Numbered from the stretch's first letter, positions 14,224-24,167 are shown. The stretch is DNA of 35,501 nucleotides from Novosphingobium sp. SCN 66-18 (GCA_001725355.1 MEGD01000043.1:1-35501), one strand, 5' to 3'. Notes: a model not told the origin generated them from the sequence alone. Made by a program: numbers and translations.

Positions 14224-15814
14224 GGTCGTTCTCCTTGATGTTCCGGGTCATGGATGTGGCTTGGGCAATCGGATTTCCGCCGAAGCGGTCGCGCAGCTCG
14301 CGCTTGAGCACCTTGCCGATCGGGCTGCGCGGCAGTTCGTCGACCACCTCGATGGCGGCAATGCGCTGCGTCTTGCCGAGGCGGCTGTTGGCTTCGGCCA
14401 GGATCGCCTGCGGATCGGCGGCGGGATCGGCCAGCACGACCACCGCGAGCGGGGTTTCGCCCCACTTCTCGCTGGGCACGCCGACGACTGCCGCTTCGCG
14501 CACGGCGGGCTGGCGGGTGAGTTCGGCTTCGAGATCGGTCGGGAAGATGTTGAAGCCGCCCGAAATGATCATGTCCTTGGCGCGGTCCATCAGGATCAGG
14601 AAGCCGTCCTCGTCAAACTTGCCGATATCGCCGTGGCGGATGTAGCGGCGGCCTTCGGCGTCGAACCATTCGATTTCGCGCGTCTTCTCGTCCTGACCGT
14701 GATAGCCGTTCATCATGATCGGGGAATGGCCGACGATTTCGCCGACTTCGCCCTGTGGCAGCTCGTTGCCCGCCTCGTCGATGATCTTGATGATGTGGCC
14801 GGGGCTGGGTTGGCCGACGGTGTGGAGCTTGTCCGGATGGAGGTGCGCCACCAGGATCGCGGTGGCGCCGCCTTCGGTCATGCCGTAGCCGTCGGTCAGG
14901 CCGCCGGGCCAGCGCTTCAAGACATCGGCCTTGAGCCAGGCGGGGAAGGGCGCCGAGGTCGAGGACTTGAGCCGGTAGGACGAGAGATCGAAGCGGTCGA
15001 AATCGGGTACTTCCATGATGCGGCGGTACTGCACCGGCACCAGCATGGCGTGCGTGACCCGTTCGCGCTGGGAGAGTTCGAGGAAGCCGCGCGCGTCGAA
15101 CTTCTTCATCAGCACCACCTTGCCGCCGGCGGTAAGCGTGGGCAGGAAGCTGACCAGCGTGGTGTTGGAATAGAGCGGCGTGGAGCAGATCACGCAGGTA
15201 TCGTCGTCATAGCCGCCGAGGATGGTGCGCCGCGCGTATTCGTGGCGCATCTTGTGGCTTTGCACGATGCCCTTGGGCGATCCGGTGGTGCCCGACGAAT
15301 AGATGATGTTGAACGGATCGCCGGGCGCGGGCAGGCGTTCCTCGGTCCGTGCGCCTTCCGGGGCAATCCACTGCGAGAAGGGTTCCCCGGCGGCGCTGTC
15401 GTCCAGCGCGATGCGCCGAACGCCGGCGGGGAACGGCAATCCCGCCAGCCGATCCGCCATTTCGGCGTCGAGCAGCAGCACGCGGCTGCCGCTGTCGGCC
15501 AGCATGGCCAGCACCGTTTCGGGCGCGGCGGTGGAGGTCAGCGGCGCGGCCACGGCGCCGGCGCGGATCGCGCCGAGGAAGGCCAGGCCCGTGCGCACCG
15601 AATTGAGCGCGGCGATGGCGACGGGTTCGTCCTTGCCCACGCCTTCCCGCTGGAGCGCGGCGGCGACGCGGTCGAGCAGTGCGTCCAGCTCCGCCCAGCT
15701 TACGCTGCCATGTTCGTCGGCAATGGCGGTGGCCTCCCCCCTGCGCGCGGCGTGCGCGCGCAGGATGGTGGTGAGCGGGATGAAATCCGCTTCGGCGATG
15801 TCTTCGATCCGCAA
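14216..15814 (-). CDS. Acyl-CoA ligase (AMP-binding enzyme)
   Basis: A 532-residue class I adenylate-forming enzyme that would activate a carboxylic acid with ATP and CoA. The P-loop is [17 protein letters not shown]5 is GYGMTEGG, the hinge region is [24 protein letters not shown], and the catalytic Lys lies in [11 protein letters not shown] near the C-terminus. The substrate pocket cannot be read by eye, so chain length or aromaticity is unknown. The start is TTG 15814 behind GGGAGAG; no ATG fits the family N-terminus. It sits between the 3-hydroxyacyl-CoA dehydrogenase gene (27-base gap) and the thiolase gene (overlap). Confidence 0.88.
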   Translation of the reverse strand: MRIEDIAEADFIPLTTILRAHAARRGEATAIADEHGSVSWAELDALLDRVAAALQREGVGKDEPVAIAALNSVRTGLAFLGAIRAGAVAAPLTSTAAPETVLAMLADSGSRVLLLDAEMADRLAGLPFPAGVRRIALDDSAAGEPFSQWIAPEGARTEERLPAPGDPFNIIYSSGTTGSPKGIVQSHKMRHEYARRTILGGYDDDTCVICSTPLYSNTTLVSFLPTLTAGGKVVLMKKFDARGFLELSQRERVTHAMLVPVQYRRIMEVPDFDRFDLSSYRLKSSTSAPFPAWLKADVLKRWPGGLTDGYGMTEGGATAILVAHLHPDKLHTVGQPSPGHIIKIIDEAGNELPQGEVGEIVGHSPIMMNGYHGQDEKTREIEWFDAEGRRYIRHGDIGKFDEDGFLILMDRAKDMIISGGFNIFPTDLEAELTRQPAVREAAVVGVPSEKWGETPLAVVVLADPAADPQAILAEANSRLGKTQRIAAIEVVDELPRSPIGKVLKRELRDRFGGNPIAQATSMTRNIKENDHA

Positions 15815-15840
15815 GGTTTCTCTCCCGCCGCCGTGGTGGA

Positions 15841-17100
15841 TCAGGCGTTGAACGTTTCGCCGGCGGCGGCCTTGCGCGCCAGCAGCGGCGCGACCGGCAG
15901 GCCATACTTTTCCAGGCCGGCGGCGACCGTATCCAGCCCGATGTGATCGGCCCAGAACATCGGGCCGCCGGTCCAGGCCGGCCAGCCATAGCCGTTGAGC
16001 CAGACCGTATCGATGTCGGACGCGCGCTGCGAAATGCCTTCCTCCAGGATCAGCGCGCCTTCGCTGACCATCGGATAGAGCAGGCGTTCGCGGATCTCGT
16101 CCTTGCCGATCGTGCGCTGCGGCTTGCCTTCGCGCGCGGCCCATTCGGCGATGATCGTCTTCACTTCTTCCGACGGCGTGCGCTGGCGGTTGTCGTCGTA
16201 ATCGTAGAAGCCCTTCTTGGTCTTCTGGCCCCAGCGGCCGACCGCGCAGAGCGAATCCCGCAGCGTTTCGATGCGGTTGGGATCGCGGTGCCAGCCGATG
16301 TCGACGCCGGCGAGGTCCGACATCTGGTACGGACCCATCGGGAAGCCGAATTCGAGCAGCGCTTCGTCCACTTCCCAGTAGTTCGCGCCTTCCATGATCA
16401 GCGCGTGCGCCTGGGCCTGGCGCGGCGAGAGCATGCGGTTGCCGATGAAGCCGTGGCACACGCCCGAGACCACTGGCACTTTGCCGATCTTGACCGACAG
16501 GGCCATGACCGTGGCGAGCTGCTGCTTTCCGGTTTTCGCGCCACGCACCACTTCGAGCAGCTTCATAACGTTGGCGGGCGAGAAGAAGTGCATGCCCAGC
16601 ACCGCTTCGGGGCGTGAGGTGGCGCCGGCGATCTCGTTGACGTCGAGATAGCTGGTGTTGCTGGCCAGGATCGCGCCAGGCTTGGCGATGCCGTCGATCC
16701 GGCCGAAGACTTCCTTCTTGACGTCCATGTTCTCATAGACCGCCTCGATGATGAGGTCGGCTTCGGACAAGGCACTGAAGTCCAGCGTCGGCGTCAGGCG
16801 GCCCATCGCCGCTTCGGCCAGCGCGGCGTCCATCTTCCCGCGCTTCACCGTGTTCTCGTAGTTCCTGCGCATGGTGGCGACGCCGCGATCGAGCGCTTCC
16901 TGCGTCATTTCCACGATCGTCACGGGAATGCCGGCGGTGAGGAAGTTCATGGTGATGCCGCCACCCATGGTGCCCGCGCCGATCACGCCGACGCGGTTGA
17001 CGGGCAGAAGCGGTGTGTCGGCCGGAATGTCGTCAACGCGCGCGGCGGCGATGCGGGCCGCGTCGATGTGTTCCTTGGCGCCGGGAATGGGGTCGGACAT
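15841..17100 (-). CDS. 3-hydroxyacyl-CoA dehydrogenase (stand-alone)
   Basis: A 419-residue NAD-dependent 3-hydroxyacyl-CoA dehydrogenase with both the N-terminal Rossmann domain and the duplicated C-terminal domain. The NAD loop is [13 protein letters not shown] (37-49). The catalytic pair is H171 in [17 protein letters not shown] and E183. The final part, [18 protein letters not shown], resembles the C-terminus of FadB-type multifunctional proteins, but the N-terminal enoyl-CoA hydratase domain is absent. It would oxidise a 3-hydroxyacyl-CoA for the adjacent thiolase. About 33 residues precede the Rossmann fold, an unusual but plausible extension. Confidence 0.92.
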   Translation of the reverse strand: MSDPIPGAKEHIDAARIAAARVDDIPADTPLLPVNRVGVIGAGTMGGGITMNFLTAGIPVTIVEMTQEALDRGVATMRRNYENTVKRGKMDAALAEAAMGRLTPTLDFSALSEADLIIEAVYENMDVKKEVFGRIDGIAKPGAILASNTSYLDVNEIAGATSRPEAVLGMHFFSPANVMKLLEVVRGAKTGKQQLATVMALSVKIGKVPVVSGVCHGFIGNRMLSPRQAQAHALIMEGANYWEVDEALLEFGFPMGPYQMSDLAGVDIGWHRDPNRIETLRDSLCAVGRWGQKTKKGFYDYDDNRQRTPSEEVKTIIAEWAAREGKPQRTIGKDEIRERLLYPMVSEGALILEEGISQRASDIDTVWLNGYGWPAWTGGPMFWADHIGLDTVAAGLEKYGLPVAPLLARKAAAGETFNA

Positions 17101-17137
17101 GATGTACCTCTCCTGAGTATGGGGTCTGGTTGCGGGT

Positions 17138-18388
17138 TCAGGCGCGGCTTTGCGCCATCGCGCCGTAGATCAGGGTCTTGAGCTGCCGCCGGATCGGATA
17201 GGCGGATGAGGGCAGAAGCTGCGTCATGAAGACCATGTGCAGCTTCTCCACGGGATCGATGAAGAAGGCGGTCGAGAAGATGCCGCCCCAGAAGAATTCG
17301 CCGGCGCTGCCGGGCACCAGCGCTTTCGCCGGATCGAGCAGCACGCCGAAGCCGAGCCCGAAGCCGGTGCCGGCGTTGTTCGCTTCGCTGAACAGCGAGG
17401 TGGAGACCTGGGTGAGATCGACGCCGCCCGGCAGGTAGTTGCGCGCCATCAGGTGCAGCGTCTTGGGCGAGACGATGCGCGCACCATTCGCCGCGCCGCC
17501 GCCGGTCAGCATCGCGCAGAAGCGGTGGTAGTCGGCCGTGGTGGACAGCAGGCCGCCGCCGCCGCTTTCGAAGCGCGGTTGGCGGGTGAGATTGGTCTTC
17601 GCCGCTTCGTCGAGCAGTTCGGGCGGCTTGCCGGGCACGTAGTTCCAGGCGTCGGTCAGCCTGTCCTGCTTTTCGGGCGGGCAATGGAAAGCGGTATCCA
17701 CCATGCCCAGTGGTTCGAAAATCCGCGTGCGGAAGAACTCGCCCAGGCTCAGGCCAGACACGCGCGCCACGATCACGCCCAGCACGTCGGTGGATACCGA
17801 ATAGTTCCAGCCGGTGCCCGGCGCGTATTCCAGCGGGATCTTGGCGAGTTCGGTCACGAAATGGTCGTTGCCGGGCAGGCTGGCATGCCCGTCCAGCTTG
17901 CCCTTGCGATAGGCCGCGTCAACGTTCGTGCGGTTCTGGATGCCATAGGTGAGGCCCGACATATGCGTCAGCAGATCGACGATCCGCATGCCCGTGGCGG
18001 GCTTGCCCGGCACGAACGGTGCTTCCCCCCCGCCGCCCGCATAGACTGTCAGCTTCGCGAATTCCGGAATGAAGCGCGTGACGGGATCGTCGAGCGCGAC
18101 CAGCCCTTCCTCGACCAGCATCATCAGCGCGATCGAGGTGACTGGCTTGGTCATCGAGGCGATGCGGAAGATGGCGTCTTCGCGCAGCGGCGTTCCGTCT
18201 GCGCGGGCCTTGCCCAGCGTGGCGCGGAAGAACGGCAAGCCATCGCGGGCCACCAGAATGTCGGTCCCGGCCAGCTTGCCCGGGCCAAGGTAGCGTTCTT
18301 CGAGAAAGGCCGGAATCCTTGCGAGGCGGTCAGCGTCGAAACCGGCGTCTTCGGGGCGGATCAGGTCCATCGCTTGCTGGTTCTCCAT
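17138..18388 (-). CDS. Serine hydrolase, beta-lactamase / class VIII esterase type
   Basis: A 416-residue protein of the PF00144 beta-lactamase fold. The nucleophile motif is SMTK (S78-x-x-K81), and the second motif is Y196-S-V in [12 protein letters not shown], as in EstB-like class VIII esterases. A glycine-rich [17 protein letters not shown] block follows. No signal peptide is seen, which argues for a cytoplasmic esterase, not a beta-lactamase. In this operon it could release a carboxylic acid for CoA activation; that is inference. The ATG overlaps the thioesterase stop by one base (TGATG); a second ATG six codons later is possible. Confidence 0.85.
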   Translation of the reverse strand: MENQQAMDLIRPEDAGFDADRLARIPAFLEERYLGPGKLAGTDILVARDGLPFFRATLGKARADGTPLREDAIFRIASMTKPVTSIALMMLVEEGLVALDDPVTRFIPEFAKLTVYAGGGGEAPFVPGKPATGMRIVDLLTHMSGLTYGIQNRTNVDAAYRKGKLDGHASLPGNDHFVTELAKIPLEYAPGTGWNYSVSTDVLGVIVARVSGLSLGEFFRTRIFEPLGMVDTAFHCPPEKQDRLTDAWNYVPGKPPELLDEAAKTNLTRQPRFESGGGGLLSTTADYHRFCAMLTGGGAANGARIVSPKTLHLMARNYLPGGVDLTQVSTSLFSEANNAGTGFGLGFGVLLDPAKALVPGSAGEFFWGGIFSTAFFIDPVEKLHMVFMTQLLPSSAYPIRRQLKTLIYGAMAQSRA

Positions 18389-19167
18389 CAGCCGAAAATG
18401 GCCACGCTTTGCAGGCCGCGCATCACTTCCACGCCATCGGCGTTCCACATGCGCAGGGTTTCGCTGCTGAAGCCGTCGGCCATGTGATTGGACGCGGTTT
18501 CCAGCAGCCACCAGCCGTCGCGCGTTTGCGGGGCATCGCCCAGCAGTGTCAGCGACCAGTTGATCGAACTGATCGGGCCGCGCCTTTCCATGGCCCGGAC
18601 CGCGCCGGGCGGCAGGGCATCGCCGATGCCCACCAGTTCCGCGATCGGATCGAGGTCCGCGCGGTCGCGCAGGCGCACCCAGCGGCGGATGGCACCCGGT
18701 CGCACGCCCCCCCGGGGTTCCGCGCGGCGCATTTCGAAATTGTGGATGAACTGCGGCGCATCGTCGGTCGCGGTCACGGGAGCGGCCTCTTCGACGGGGA
18801 TGGCTTCGTCCGCTCGCATGGCAGGCACGCCGCCGTTGGTCGGCCGCGCGGCCCCGAACAGCCACAGCGCGCGCAGCACCGGCGCGCCTTCGCAGGACAG
18901 GTCGGTCGTCACCTGCGCCACGCTGCGCCCTTCGCGCAGGACGCCGACGCGGGCTTCCACGTCGCTGCCGACCGGCGCGACAAAGCCGATCTGCGCGCCG
19001 CGCAACGGTGGCAGGTCCGGTCGCAGCCTGCGCGCGGCCGCATAGGCGATCAGGGCGGATGCGCCGCCATACATCGTGCGTCCCTGCATCCAGCCGTCCG
19101 CGCCGGACAGGATCAGCCTGTCAGTGCCATCCGGCTGCAGCCGCGCGATCAGTGCGCCCATGCTCAT
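18388..19167 (-). CDS. Acyl-CoA thioesterase, double hotdog (TesB-like)
   Basis: A 259-residue thioesterase of the TesB-like double-hotdog group (PF13622 type). The N-terminal half contains MQGRTMYGGASALIAYAAARR, matching the 'G-x-x-x-GG' helix region, then APVGSDVEARVGVLREGRSVAQVTTDLSCEGAPVLRALWLFG. The second hotdog ends with WWLLETASNHMADGFSSETLRMWNADGVEV. It would hydrolyse an acyl-CoA, perhaps relieving CoA trapping by dead-end intermediates. It is the first gene of the minus-strand operon, so the promoter must lie in the intergenic region 19168-19493. No regulatory motif is certain. Confidence 0.83.
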   Translation of the reverse strand: MSMGALIARLQPDGTDRLILSGADGWMQGRTMYGGASALIAYAAARRLRPDLPPLRGAQIGFVAPVGSDVEARVGVLREGRSVAQVTTDLSCEGAPVLRALWLFGAARPTNGGVPAMRADEAIPVEEAAPVTATDDAPQFIHNFEMRRAEPRGGVRPGAIRRWVRLRDRADLDPIAELVGIGDALPPGAVRAMERRGPISSINWSLTLLGDAPQTRDGWWLLETASNHMADGFSSETLRMWNADGVEVMRGLQSVAIFG

Positions 19168-19493
19168 GGCAGCAGGCTCATGCGACGGAGGTTTCCAGGC
19201 TTGGTTTCATGATGACGCAATCTCTCCCGCGGGCACGTTAAGTCCGAATCCCGTCCCGTGGCTAGTCCATACCGTCTTTTCAGAAAAGGGGATTCGCACG
19301 ATGATTCCGGCGGCGATTTCATGCAAAAAACAGATAATTTCATGCTTTACGTTACGGAATCCGGCGCTTCGCATGGGCCATACCCACTTCATGAAAATTT
19401 GCGTTGGCGGGTTGCCGGAACGGGGGTGGCGCAGATAGTCTGCGCGGCGAACGACAATGCCGGGCAGGATGGCCCGATCGGGACGGGATCACC
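19168..19493. promoter_or_regulatory. Divergent intergenic region of the acyl-CoA locus
   Basis: About 326 bases, clearly more AT-rich than its flanks, separate the minus-strand operon from the plus-strand ligase and TetR-type genes. It holds a 13-base palindrome, CTTTTC-A-GAAAAG (19276-19288), and two copies of ATTTCATGC (19316-19324 and 19337-19345), exactly 21 bases apart, that is two helical turns. These are the best candidates for binding sites of the downstream double-TetR regulator. A 58-codon open frame from ATG 19321 overlaps the ligase start but is not convincing as a gene. Confidence 0.45.
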
Positions 19494-21263
19494 ATGACAG
19501 AGCAACGCCATGCCACCGACCATGCGGCCAGAGACGAACGCTTGCCCGCCATTCCGGCCGGCTGGCCGGCGATGTCGCTGGAAGATGTGCGGGCGAAGCT
19601 TTGCGCTCCGGGCATGCCGTTCGAGATGGAGACGGTGACGATCCGGGGCGTGCCGACGCGCGTGTGGAAGAACGCCCTGCCGCATCTCGGCGCTCTGGCC
19701 GCCTTGGCCCGCCAGCACGGGGACAGCACGTTCCTTGTCTATGGCGCGGAGCGGGTTTCGTTCGATGCCTGGCATCGCGCGGTCGCCACGCTAGCCGCCC
19801 ATCTGGCGGAACTGGGCGTGGGCAAGGGGGACCGCGTGGCGATTGCCATGCGCAATCTGCCCGAATGGACGGTCGCCTTGTTCGCCGCCACGGTTCTCGG
19901 CGCGATCGCGGTGCCGCTCAACGCCTGGTGGAAGGGCGACGAACTGGCCTTCGCTTTGGCGGATAGTGGCGCACATGTCCTGATCGCCGATGCCGACCGG
20001 TGGCAGCGCATCGTTCCCCATCGCGCGGAGCTGCCGGGGCTGGCGCATGTGCTGGTGTGCCGCGCGGACAAGGACGCCACAGCACCGGAAGGCACCCGTT
20101 TGCTGGAGGACGTGATCGGCGACCCGGACCGCTATGCGGCGCTTCCCGACCGTCCCTTGCCGGACGCCGGAATCGTTCCGGACGATGCCGCCACGATCTT
20201 CTACACCAGCGGAACCACCGGACGCCCGAAGGGCGCGCTGGGCACGCACCGCAATCTTGCCACCAATATCCTGTCCAGCGCCTTCAGCGGCGCGCAGTCC
20301 GCGTTGCGCCGGGGCGAGATGCCGCCCGCGCCGCAGCCGCGCACCATCCTGATGGTGATCCCGCTGTTCCACGTCACCGCGTGCAGCGCCACGCTGATGG
20401 GTTCGCTTGCCAGCGGCAGCAAGCTGGTGCTGATGCACAAGTGGGATACGGTCGAGGCATTCCGGCTGATCGAGCGCGAGAAGGTCACGGCCACCGGCGG
20501 CGTTCCCTTCATCGCCTGGCAACTGATCGAGCATCCCGACCGCGCGAAGTACGATCTCTCCTCGCTGGAAGCGATCGCCTATGGCGGCGCGCCGTCCGCA
20601 CCCGAACTGGTGCAGGCGATCTGGCAGACCTTCGGCGCCTTGCCCGGCAACGGCTGGGGCATGACCGAGACGATGGCGACGCTGACGCACCATGCCGCGG
20701 AGGATTACCTCAACCGCCCGTCGAGCTGCGGCCCGGCGGTGGCCGTCGCCGATATCGAGGTGCGCGCCGACGATGGCGTGACCGTGCTGCCGGCGGGCGA
20801 GATCGGCGAGTTGTGGGCGCGCGGGCCGATGATCGTGGCGGGGTACTGGAACCGGCCGGAGGCGACCGCGCAGACCTTCGTGGACGGCTGGGTGCGTACC
20901 GGCGATCTCGCCCGGATCGACGAGGAAGGCTTCTGCACGATCGCCGATCGCGCCAAGGACGTGATCATCCGCGGCGGCGAGAATATCTATTCGATCGAGG
21001 TGGAGAACGTGCTCTACGAACACCCGGCCGTGACCGACGCGGCGCTGGTGGGCGTGCCGCATCGCACGCTGGGCGAGGAACCGGCGGCGGTGGTTCACCT
21101 CGCGCCCGGCACGCAGGCGAGCGAGGAGGAACTGCGGGCCTTCGTGGCGGCGCGGCTGGCGGCGTTCAAGGTGCCGGTGCGCGTGGTGTTCAGCGCCGAG
21201 ACGCTGCCGCGCAACGCCAACGGCAAGATCCTCAAGTCCGAACTGCGGCGGCACTTCGCCTGA
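19494..21263 (+). CDS. Acyl-CoA ligase (AMP-binding enzyme)
   Basis: A 589-residue adenylate-forming ligase, distinct from the one at 14216. Motifs: FYTSGTTGRPKGALGTH (P-loop), GNGWGMTETMATLTHH (A5), WVRTGDLARIDEEGFCTIADRAKDVIIRGGENIYSIEVENVLYEHP (hinge), and NANGKILKSELRRHF, with the catalytic Lys near the end. About 60 residues precede the conserved part; they contain WPAMSLEDVRAKLCAPGMPFEMETVTIRGVPTRVWKNAL, a head found in some long- or medium-chain fatty-acid-CoA ligases. The substrate is unknown. ATG 19494 has a weak GGGA upstream. It is followed after five bases by the regulator gene. Confidence 0.9.
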   Translation: MTEQRHATDHAARDERLPAIPAGWPAMSLEDVRAKLCAPGMPFEMETVTIRGVPTRVWKNALPHLGALAALARQHGDSTFLVYGAERVSFDAWHRAVATLAAHLAELGVGKGDRVAIAMRNLPEWTVALFAATVLGAIAVPLNAWWKGDELAFALADSGAHVLIADADRWQRIVPHRAELPGLAHVLVCRADKDATAPEGTRLLEDVIGDPDRYAALPDRPLPDAGIVPDDAATIFYTSGTTGRPKGALGTHRNLATNILSSAFSGAQSALRRGEMPPAPQPRTILMVIPLFHVTACSATLMGSLASGSKLVLMHKWDTVEAFRLIEREKVTATGGVPFIAWQLIEHPDRAKYDLSSLEAIAYGGAPSAPELVQAIWQTFGALPGNGWGMTETMATLTHHAAEDYLNRPSSCGPAVAVADIEVRADDGVTVLPAGEIGELWARGPMIVAGYWNRPEATAQTFVDGWVRTGDLARIDEEGFCTIADRAKDVIIRGGENIYSIEVENVLYEHPAVTDAALVGVPHRTLGEEPAAVVHLAPGTQASEEELRAFVAARLAAFKVPVRVVFSAETLPRNANGKILKSELRRHFA

Positions 21264-21268
21264 ACGGC

Positions 21269-22522
21269 ATGGCGAGCGAGGCGCATCCCGACAACGACGC
21301 CGGGCGGTTCGAGCGCCGCCGCCGCGATATCGTGCGCGCGGCGACCGACCTCATCAACGAAAAGGGCGTGAAGGGCACCACGTTCAGCGAAGTGGCGGCG
21401 CGCGTCGGGCTCAACACCAGCAGCGTCGCCTACTACTTCGGGCGCAAGGAGAACCTTGTCCACGCGGTGTTCGAGGCGACGATCGACCGCCTGATCGCGC
21501 TGGCGCGGATCGCGGCGCGGGCGCCGACGCCGCGCGCGCGGCTGGCCTGCTGGATCGACGGGCACGTCGATCTGCGCGCGATGATCCGGCGGGGCGAGGA
21601 AGGGCGCATCGCCGTCCTGTCGGAAATGCGCACGCTGCCCGAAGCGCTGCACCGCCCGTTGCAGGAACGATACATCGAACTGTTCCGCGTGGTGCGCGAT
21701 CTGCTGCCGGCCGGTTCGGGGGAGCGCGACCATGCGGTGCGCACCGCGCGGGCGCACATCCTGCTCCAGGTGATGTTCTGGTTGCCGGCCTGGACGCCGC
21801 TCTATTCCGTGCAGGATTTCCCGCGCCTCAAGCAGCGGTTGCTGGCGGTTTTGGCGGACGGCATCGTGCCGCGCGGGGCGGCATGGCGGCCCGAACCGCT
21901 CGGCGGCGGTGATGCGCCATGGCGGACGCCGCCGGAGGGAATGCGCAATCCGCGCGGGGAATTCCTGCGCATGGCGACGCTGACGATCAACCAGCGCGGG
22001 TACAAGGGTGCCTCGGTCCACCGCATCGCCAGCGGGCTGAACGTGACCAAGGGCAGCTTCTATCACCACAACGAGGCCAAGGACGATCTGGTGCTTGCCT
22101 GTTTCGAGCACGGCAACAAAAGAATCGCGGCGGTGCAGTTCGCCGCCGCCACGCTGCCGCTGGATGGCTGGGGACGGATTGCGAGCGCGGTCGCCGAACT
22201 GGTGGCGTTGCAGCTTTCCGATCCGACGCCACTGTTGCGCACCACCGCGTTGCAGGCCCTGCCGCAGGAACGGCGCGATGCGGTGCTGAACAGCGCGCAG
22301 CGCATCGCGCGGCGGTTTGCGGGGATGCTCTCGGACGGGATCGCGGACGGCTCGTTGCTGCCGGTCGACCCGCTTGTCGCGGCCGAAGTGCTGGCGGCGA
22401 CGATCAATCCGGCCAACGAATTGCGGAGCTGGGCGGCGGGTTTCGACGATCCGGCGCAGGCGGTGGAATGCTATGCCGCCTGCTTTTGCTATGGCTTGCT
22501 GTCGGGCGTGGAACCCGTTTGA
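21269..22522 (+). CDS. Transcriptional regulator with two fused TetR modules
   Basis: A 417-residue protein carrying two complete TetR/AcrR units in one chain. The first HTH, residues about 14-63, reads RRRRDIVRAATDLINEKG ... FSEVAARVGLNTSSVAYYFGRKENL. The second starts at about 225: EFLRMATLTINQRGYKGASVHRIASGLNVTKGSFYHHNEAKDDL. Each is followed by a helical ligand-binding-type domain; the linker near 205-224 is Pro/Gly-rich. An ordinary TetR is about 200 residues and works as a dimer; a fusion may act as a built-in heterodimer. It lies five bases after the ligase, so it probably controls the surrounding acyl-CoA genes, with an acyl-CoA as a likely but unproven ligand. Confidence 0.9.
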   Translation: MASEAHPDNDAGRFERRRRDIVRAATDLINEKGVKGTTFSEVAARVGLNTSSVAYYFGRKENLVHAVFEATIDRLIALARIAARAPTPRARLACWIDGHVDLRAMIRRGEEGRIAVLSEMRTLPEALHRPLQERYIELFRVVRDLLPAGSGERDHAVRTARAHILLQVMFWLPAWTPLYSVQDFPRLKQRLLAVLADGIVPRGAAWRPEPLGGGDAPWRTPPEGMRNPRGEFLRMATLTINQRGYKGASVHRIASGLNVTKGSFYHHNEAKDDLVLACFEHGNKRIAAVQFAAATLPLDGWGRIASAVAELVALQLSDPTPLLRTTALQALPQERRDAVLNSAQRIARRFAGMLSDGIADGSLLPVDPLVAAEVLAATINPANELRSWAAGFDDPAQAVECYAACFCYGLLSGVEPV

Positions 22523-22683
22523 CGCCAGCGGCTTGGCCTGCCGCCTTGTTGGTGCAGCGTATCGCCGGGCTGGCCTTTGCCTTCCACCAGCGGGTCATGA
22601 TCGAGATCGGGCCGGTGCAGCAGGCGCCAGATCATCAGAGCCATCAGCAAATGTGGCACAAGGACGGTGATCTTGTCGATCAT
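22489..22683 (-). CDS. Small putative membrane protein
   Basis: A 64-residue frame starting MIDKITVLVPHLLMALMIWR, then LLHRPDLDHDPLVEGKG and a hydrophilic tail. One membrane helix (about 7-21) is likely. I recognise the style of short sphingomonad hypothetical proteins but cannot name a family. No good Shine-Dalgarno precedes ATG 22683. The 3' end runs 34 bases antisense into the TetR-fusion gene, so the true C-terminus may carry little constraint. It is the only gene candidate in the 259-base gap. It could be a chance frame. Confidence 0.42.
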   Translation of the reverse strand: MIDKITVLVPHLLMALMIWRLLHRPDLDHDPLVEGKGQPGDTLHQQGGRPSRWRQTGSTPDSKP

Positions 22684-22781
22684 GGCCCGGTTCTACCGTG
22701 TCCGGGTTAACGCCGGGTATGCACGGCTTTGACGGTGCGATCGGGTGACAAGCGGGGCGGACTGGGCAATGGTCCACGCCC

Positions 22782-24077
22782 ATGAAACTGCATGACGAAA
22801 CCCTTGCCGATGCGCCCGCCGCGCCGCGTCGCTGGTATGGCCACCTCTATTTACAAGTGCTGGTCGCGATCGCCGCCGGCGTGCTGATCGGCCATTTCGC
22901 GCCGGCCACGGGCGAAGCGCTGAAGCCGCTGGGCGATGCCTTCATCAAGCTGGTGAAGATGGTGATCGCCCCGGTGATCTTCCTGACGATCGTGACCGGT
23001 ATTGCGGGGATGCGCGACCTTGCCTCGGTCGGCCGGGTGGCCGCCAAGGCGTTCGCCTATTTCCTGTTCTTCTCCACGCTGGCGCTGTTCGTGGGGTTGA
23101 TCGTGGGCAATATCGTGCGGCCCGGCGCGGGGCTGAACATTGATCCGGCCTCGCTCGATGCCGACAAGGTCACCGACTACGCCGCCAAGGCACACGAGGC
23201 GAGCGTGACCGGCTTCCTCATGGCGATGATCCCGGAAACCTTCCTGTCCTCGCTCAGCGAGGGCAATATCCTGCAGGTCCTGGTGGTGGCGATCCTGTTC
23301 GGCATCGCGCTCGCCACCACGGGCGCGCGGGGCGAGCGCGTGGTGGCGCTGCTGGAAGACGTGTCGGTCGCGTTCTTCCGGCTGGTGTCGATCGTGATGA
23401 AGGCGGCGCCCGTCGGCGCGTTCGGCGCGATGGCTTTCACCATCGGCAAGTACGGCATCGACAGCCTGGCGAACCTCGTCCACCTCGTGCTGACGTTCTA
23501 CCTGACCTCGGCGCTGTTCGTGCTGGTGGTGCTGGGCGTGGTCGCCCGGCTGGCCGGCTTTTCGATCCTGCGGCTGATCGCCTATCTCAAGGAGGAACTG
23601 CTGCTCGTGCTGGGCACGTCCTCGTCCGAAAGCGCGCTGCCCGCGCTGATCGACAAGATGGAGCGCGCCGGCTGCCCCAAGGCGGTGGTCGGCCTGGTCG
23701 TACCCACCGGCTACAGCTTCAACCTCGATGGCACCAACATCTACATGACGCTGGCCTCGCTGTTCATCGCGCAGGCCTGCAACGTGGAACTGACGCTGGG
23801 CCAGCAGGTGCTGCTGCTCGGCGTCGCCATGCTCTCGTCCAAAGGCGCGGCGGGTGTGACCGGCGCGGGCTTCATCACGCTGGCGGCGACGCTGTCGATC
23901 GTGCCTTCGGTGCCGGTGGCGGGCATGGCACTGATCCTCGGCGTCGACCGCTTCATGTCCGAATGCCGCAGCCTGACCAACTTCATCGGCAACGCGGTGG
24001 CGACAGTGGTCGTCTCGCGCTGGGAGGGCCGGCTGGACGAAGGCGCGCTGCGGGCGGCGCTGGGTGGTGGTGGCTAG
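22782..24077 (+). CDS. dctA: Dicarboxylate:cation symporter DctA
   Basis: A 431-residue DAACS-family (DctA/GltP) inner-membrane symporter that would import C4-dicarboxylates such as succinate, fumarate and malate with protons or sodium. Visible motifs are the serine-rich hairpin [10 protein letters not shown], the unwound helix [15 protein letters not shown], the second hairpin [14 protein letters not shown], and [20 protein letters not shown]. Eight transmembrane helices plus two re-entrant loops are implied. The N-terminus is cytoplasmic and polar. Length is normal. No dctBD two-component genes adjoin. It may supply the same C4 pool that the downstream methylmalonyl-CoA route feeds, but they are not one operon. 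Confidence 0.93.
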   Translation: MKLHDETLADAPAAPRRWYGHLYLQVLVAIAAGVLIGHFAPATGEALKPLGDAFIKLVKMVIAPVIFLTIVTGIAGMRDLASVGRVAAKAFAYFLFFSTLALFVGLIVGNIVRPGAGLNIDPASLDADKVTDYAAKAHEASVTGFLMAMIPETFLSSLSEGNILQVLVVAILFGIALATTGARGERVVALLEDVSVAFFRLVSIVMKAAPVGAFGAMAFTIGKYGIDSLANLVHLVLTFYLTSALFVLVVLGVVARLAGFSILRLIAYLKEELLLVLGTSSSESALPALIDKMERAGCPKAVVGLVVPTGYSFNLDGTNIYMTLASLFIAQACNVELTLGQQVLLLGVAMLSSKGAAGVTGAGFITLAATLSIVPSVPVAGMALILGVDRFMSECRSLTNFIGNAVATVVVSRWEGRLDEGALRAALGGGG

Positions 24078-24167
24078 CGGGCTTTGGTGTCGGAAGCGCC
24101 TTGCGATTTTCCCGCGCTGTTATGCATCTTTCATTTTGGCGTGGCATCCCGAAAGAGGAGATAGATC

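Noticed and set aside
16983-17684. Minus-strand frame overlapping the serine hydrolase and dehydrogenase genes
   Set aside because: It bridges two real genes in the wrong frame and is rich in Arg and Ala; no motif is present.
17138-18388. Antibiotic-resistance beta-lactamase
   Set aside because: It has the SxxK fold, but no signal peptide, and lies in an acyl-CoA operon; a class VIII-type esterase is the better reading.
20000-21268. Long upstream extension of the double-TetR frame into the ligase gene
   Set aside because: The translation before residue M of MASEAHPDNDAG is low-complexity shadow; the regulator starts at ATG 21269, just after the ligase stop.
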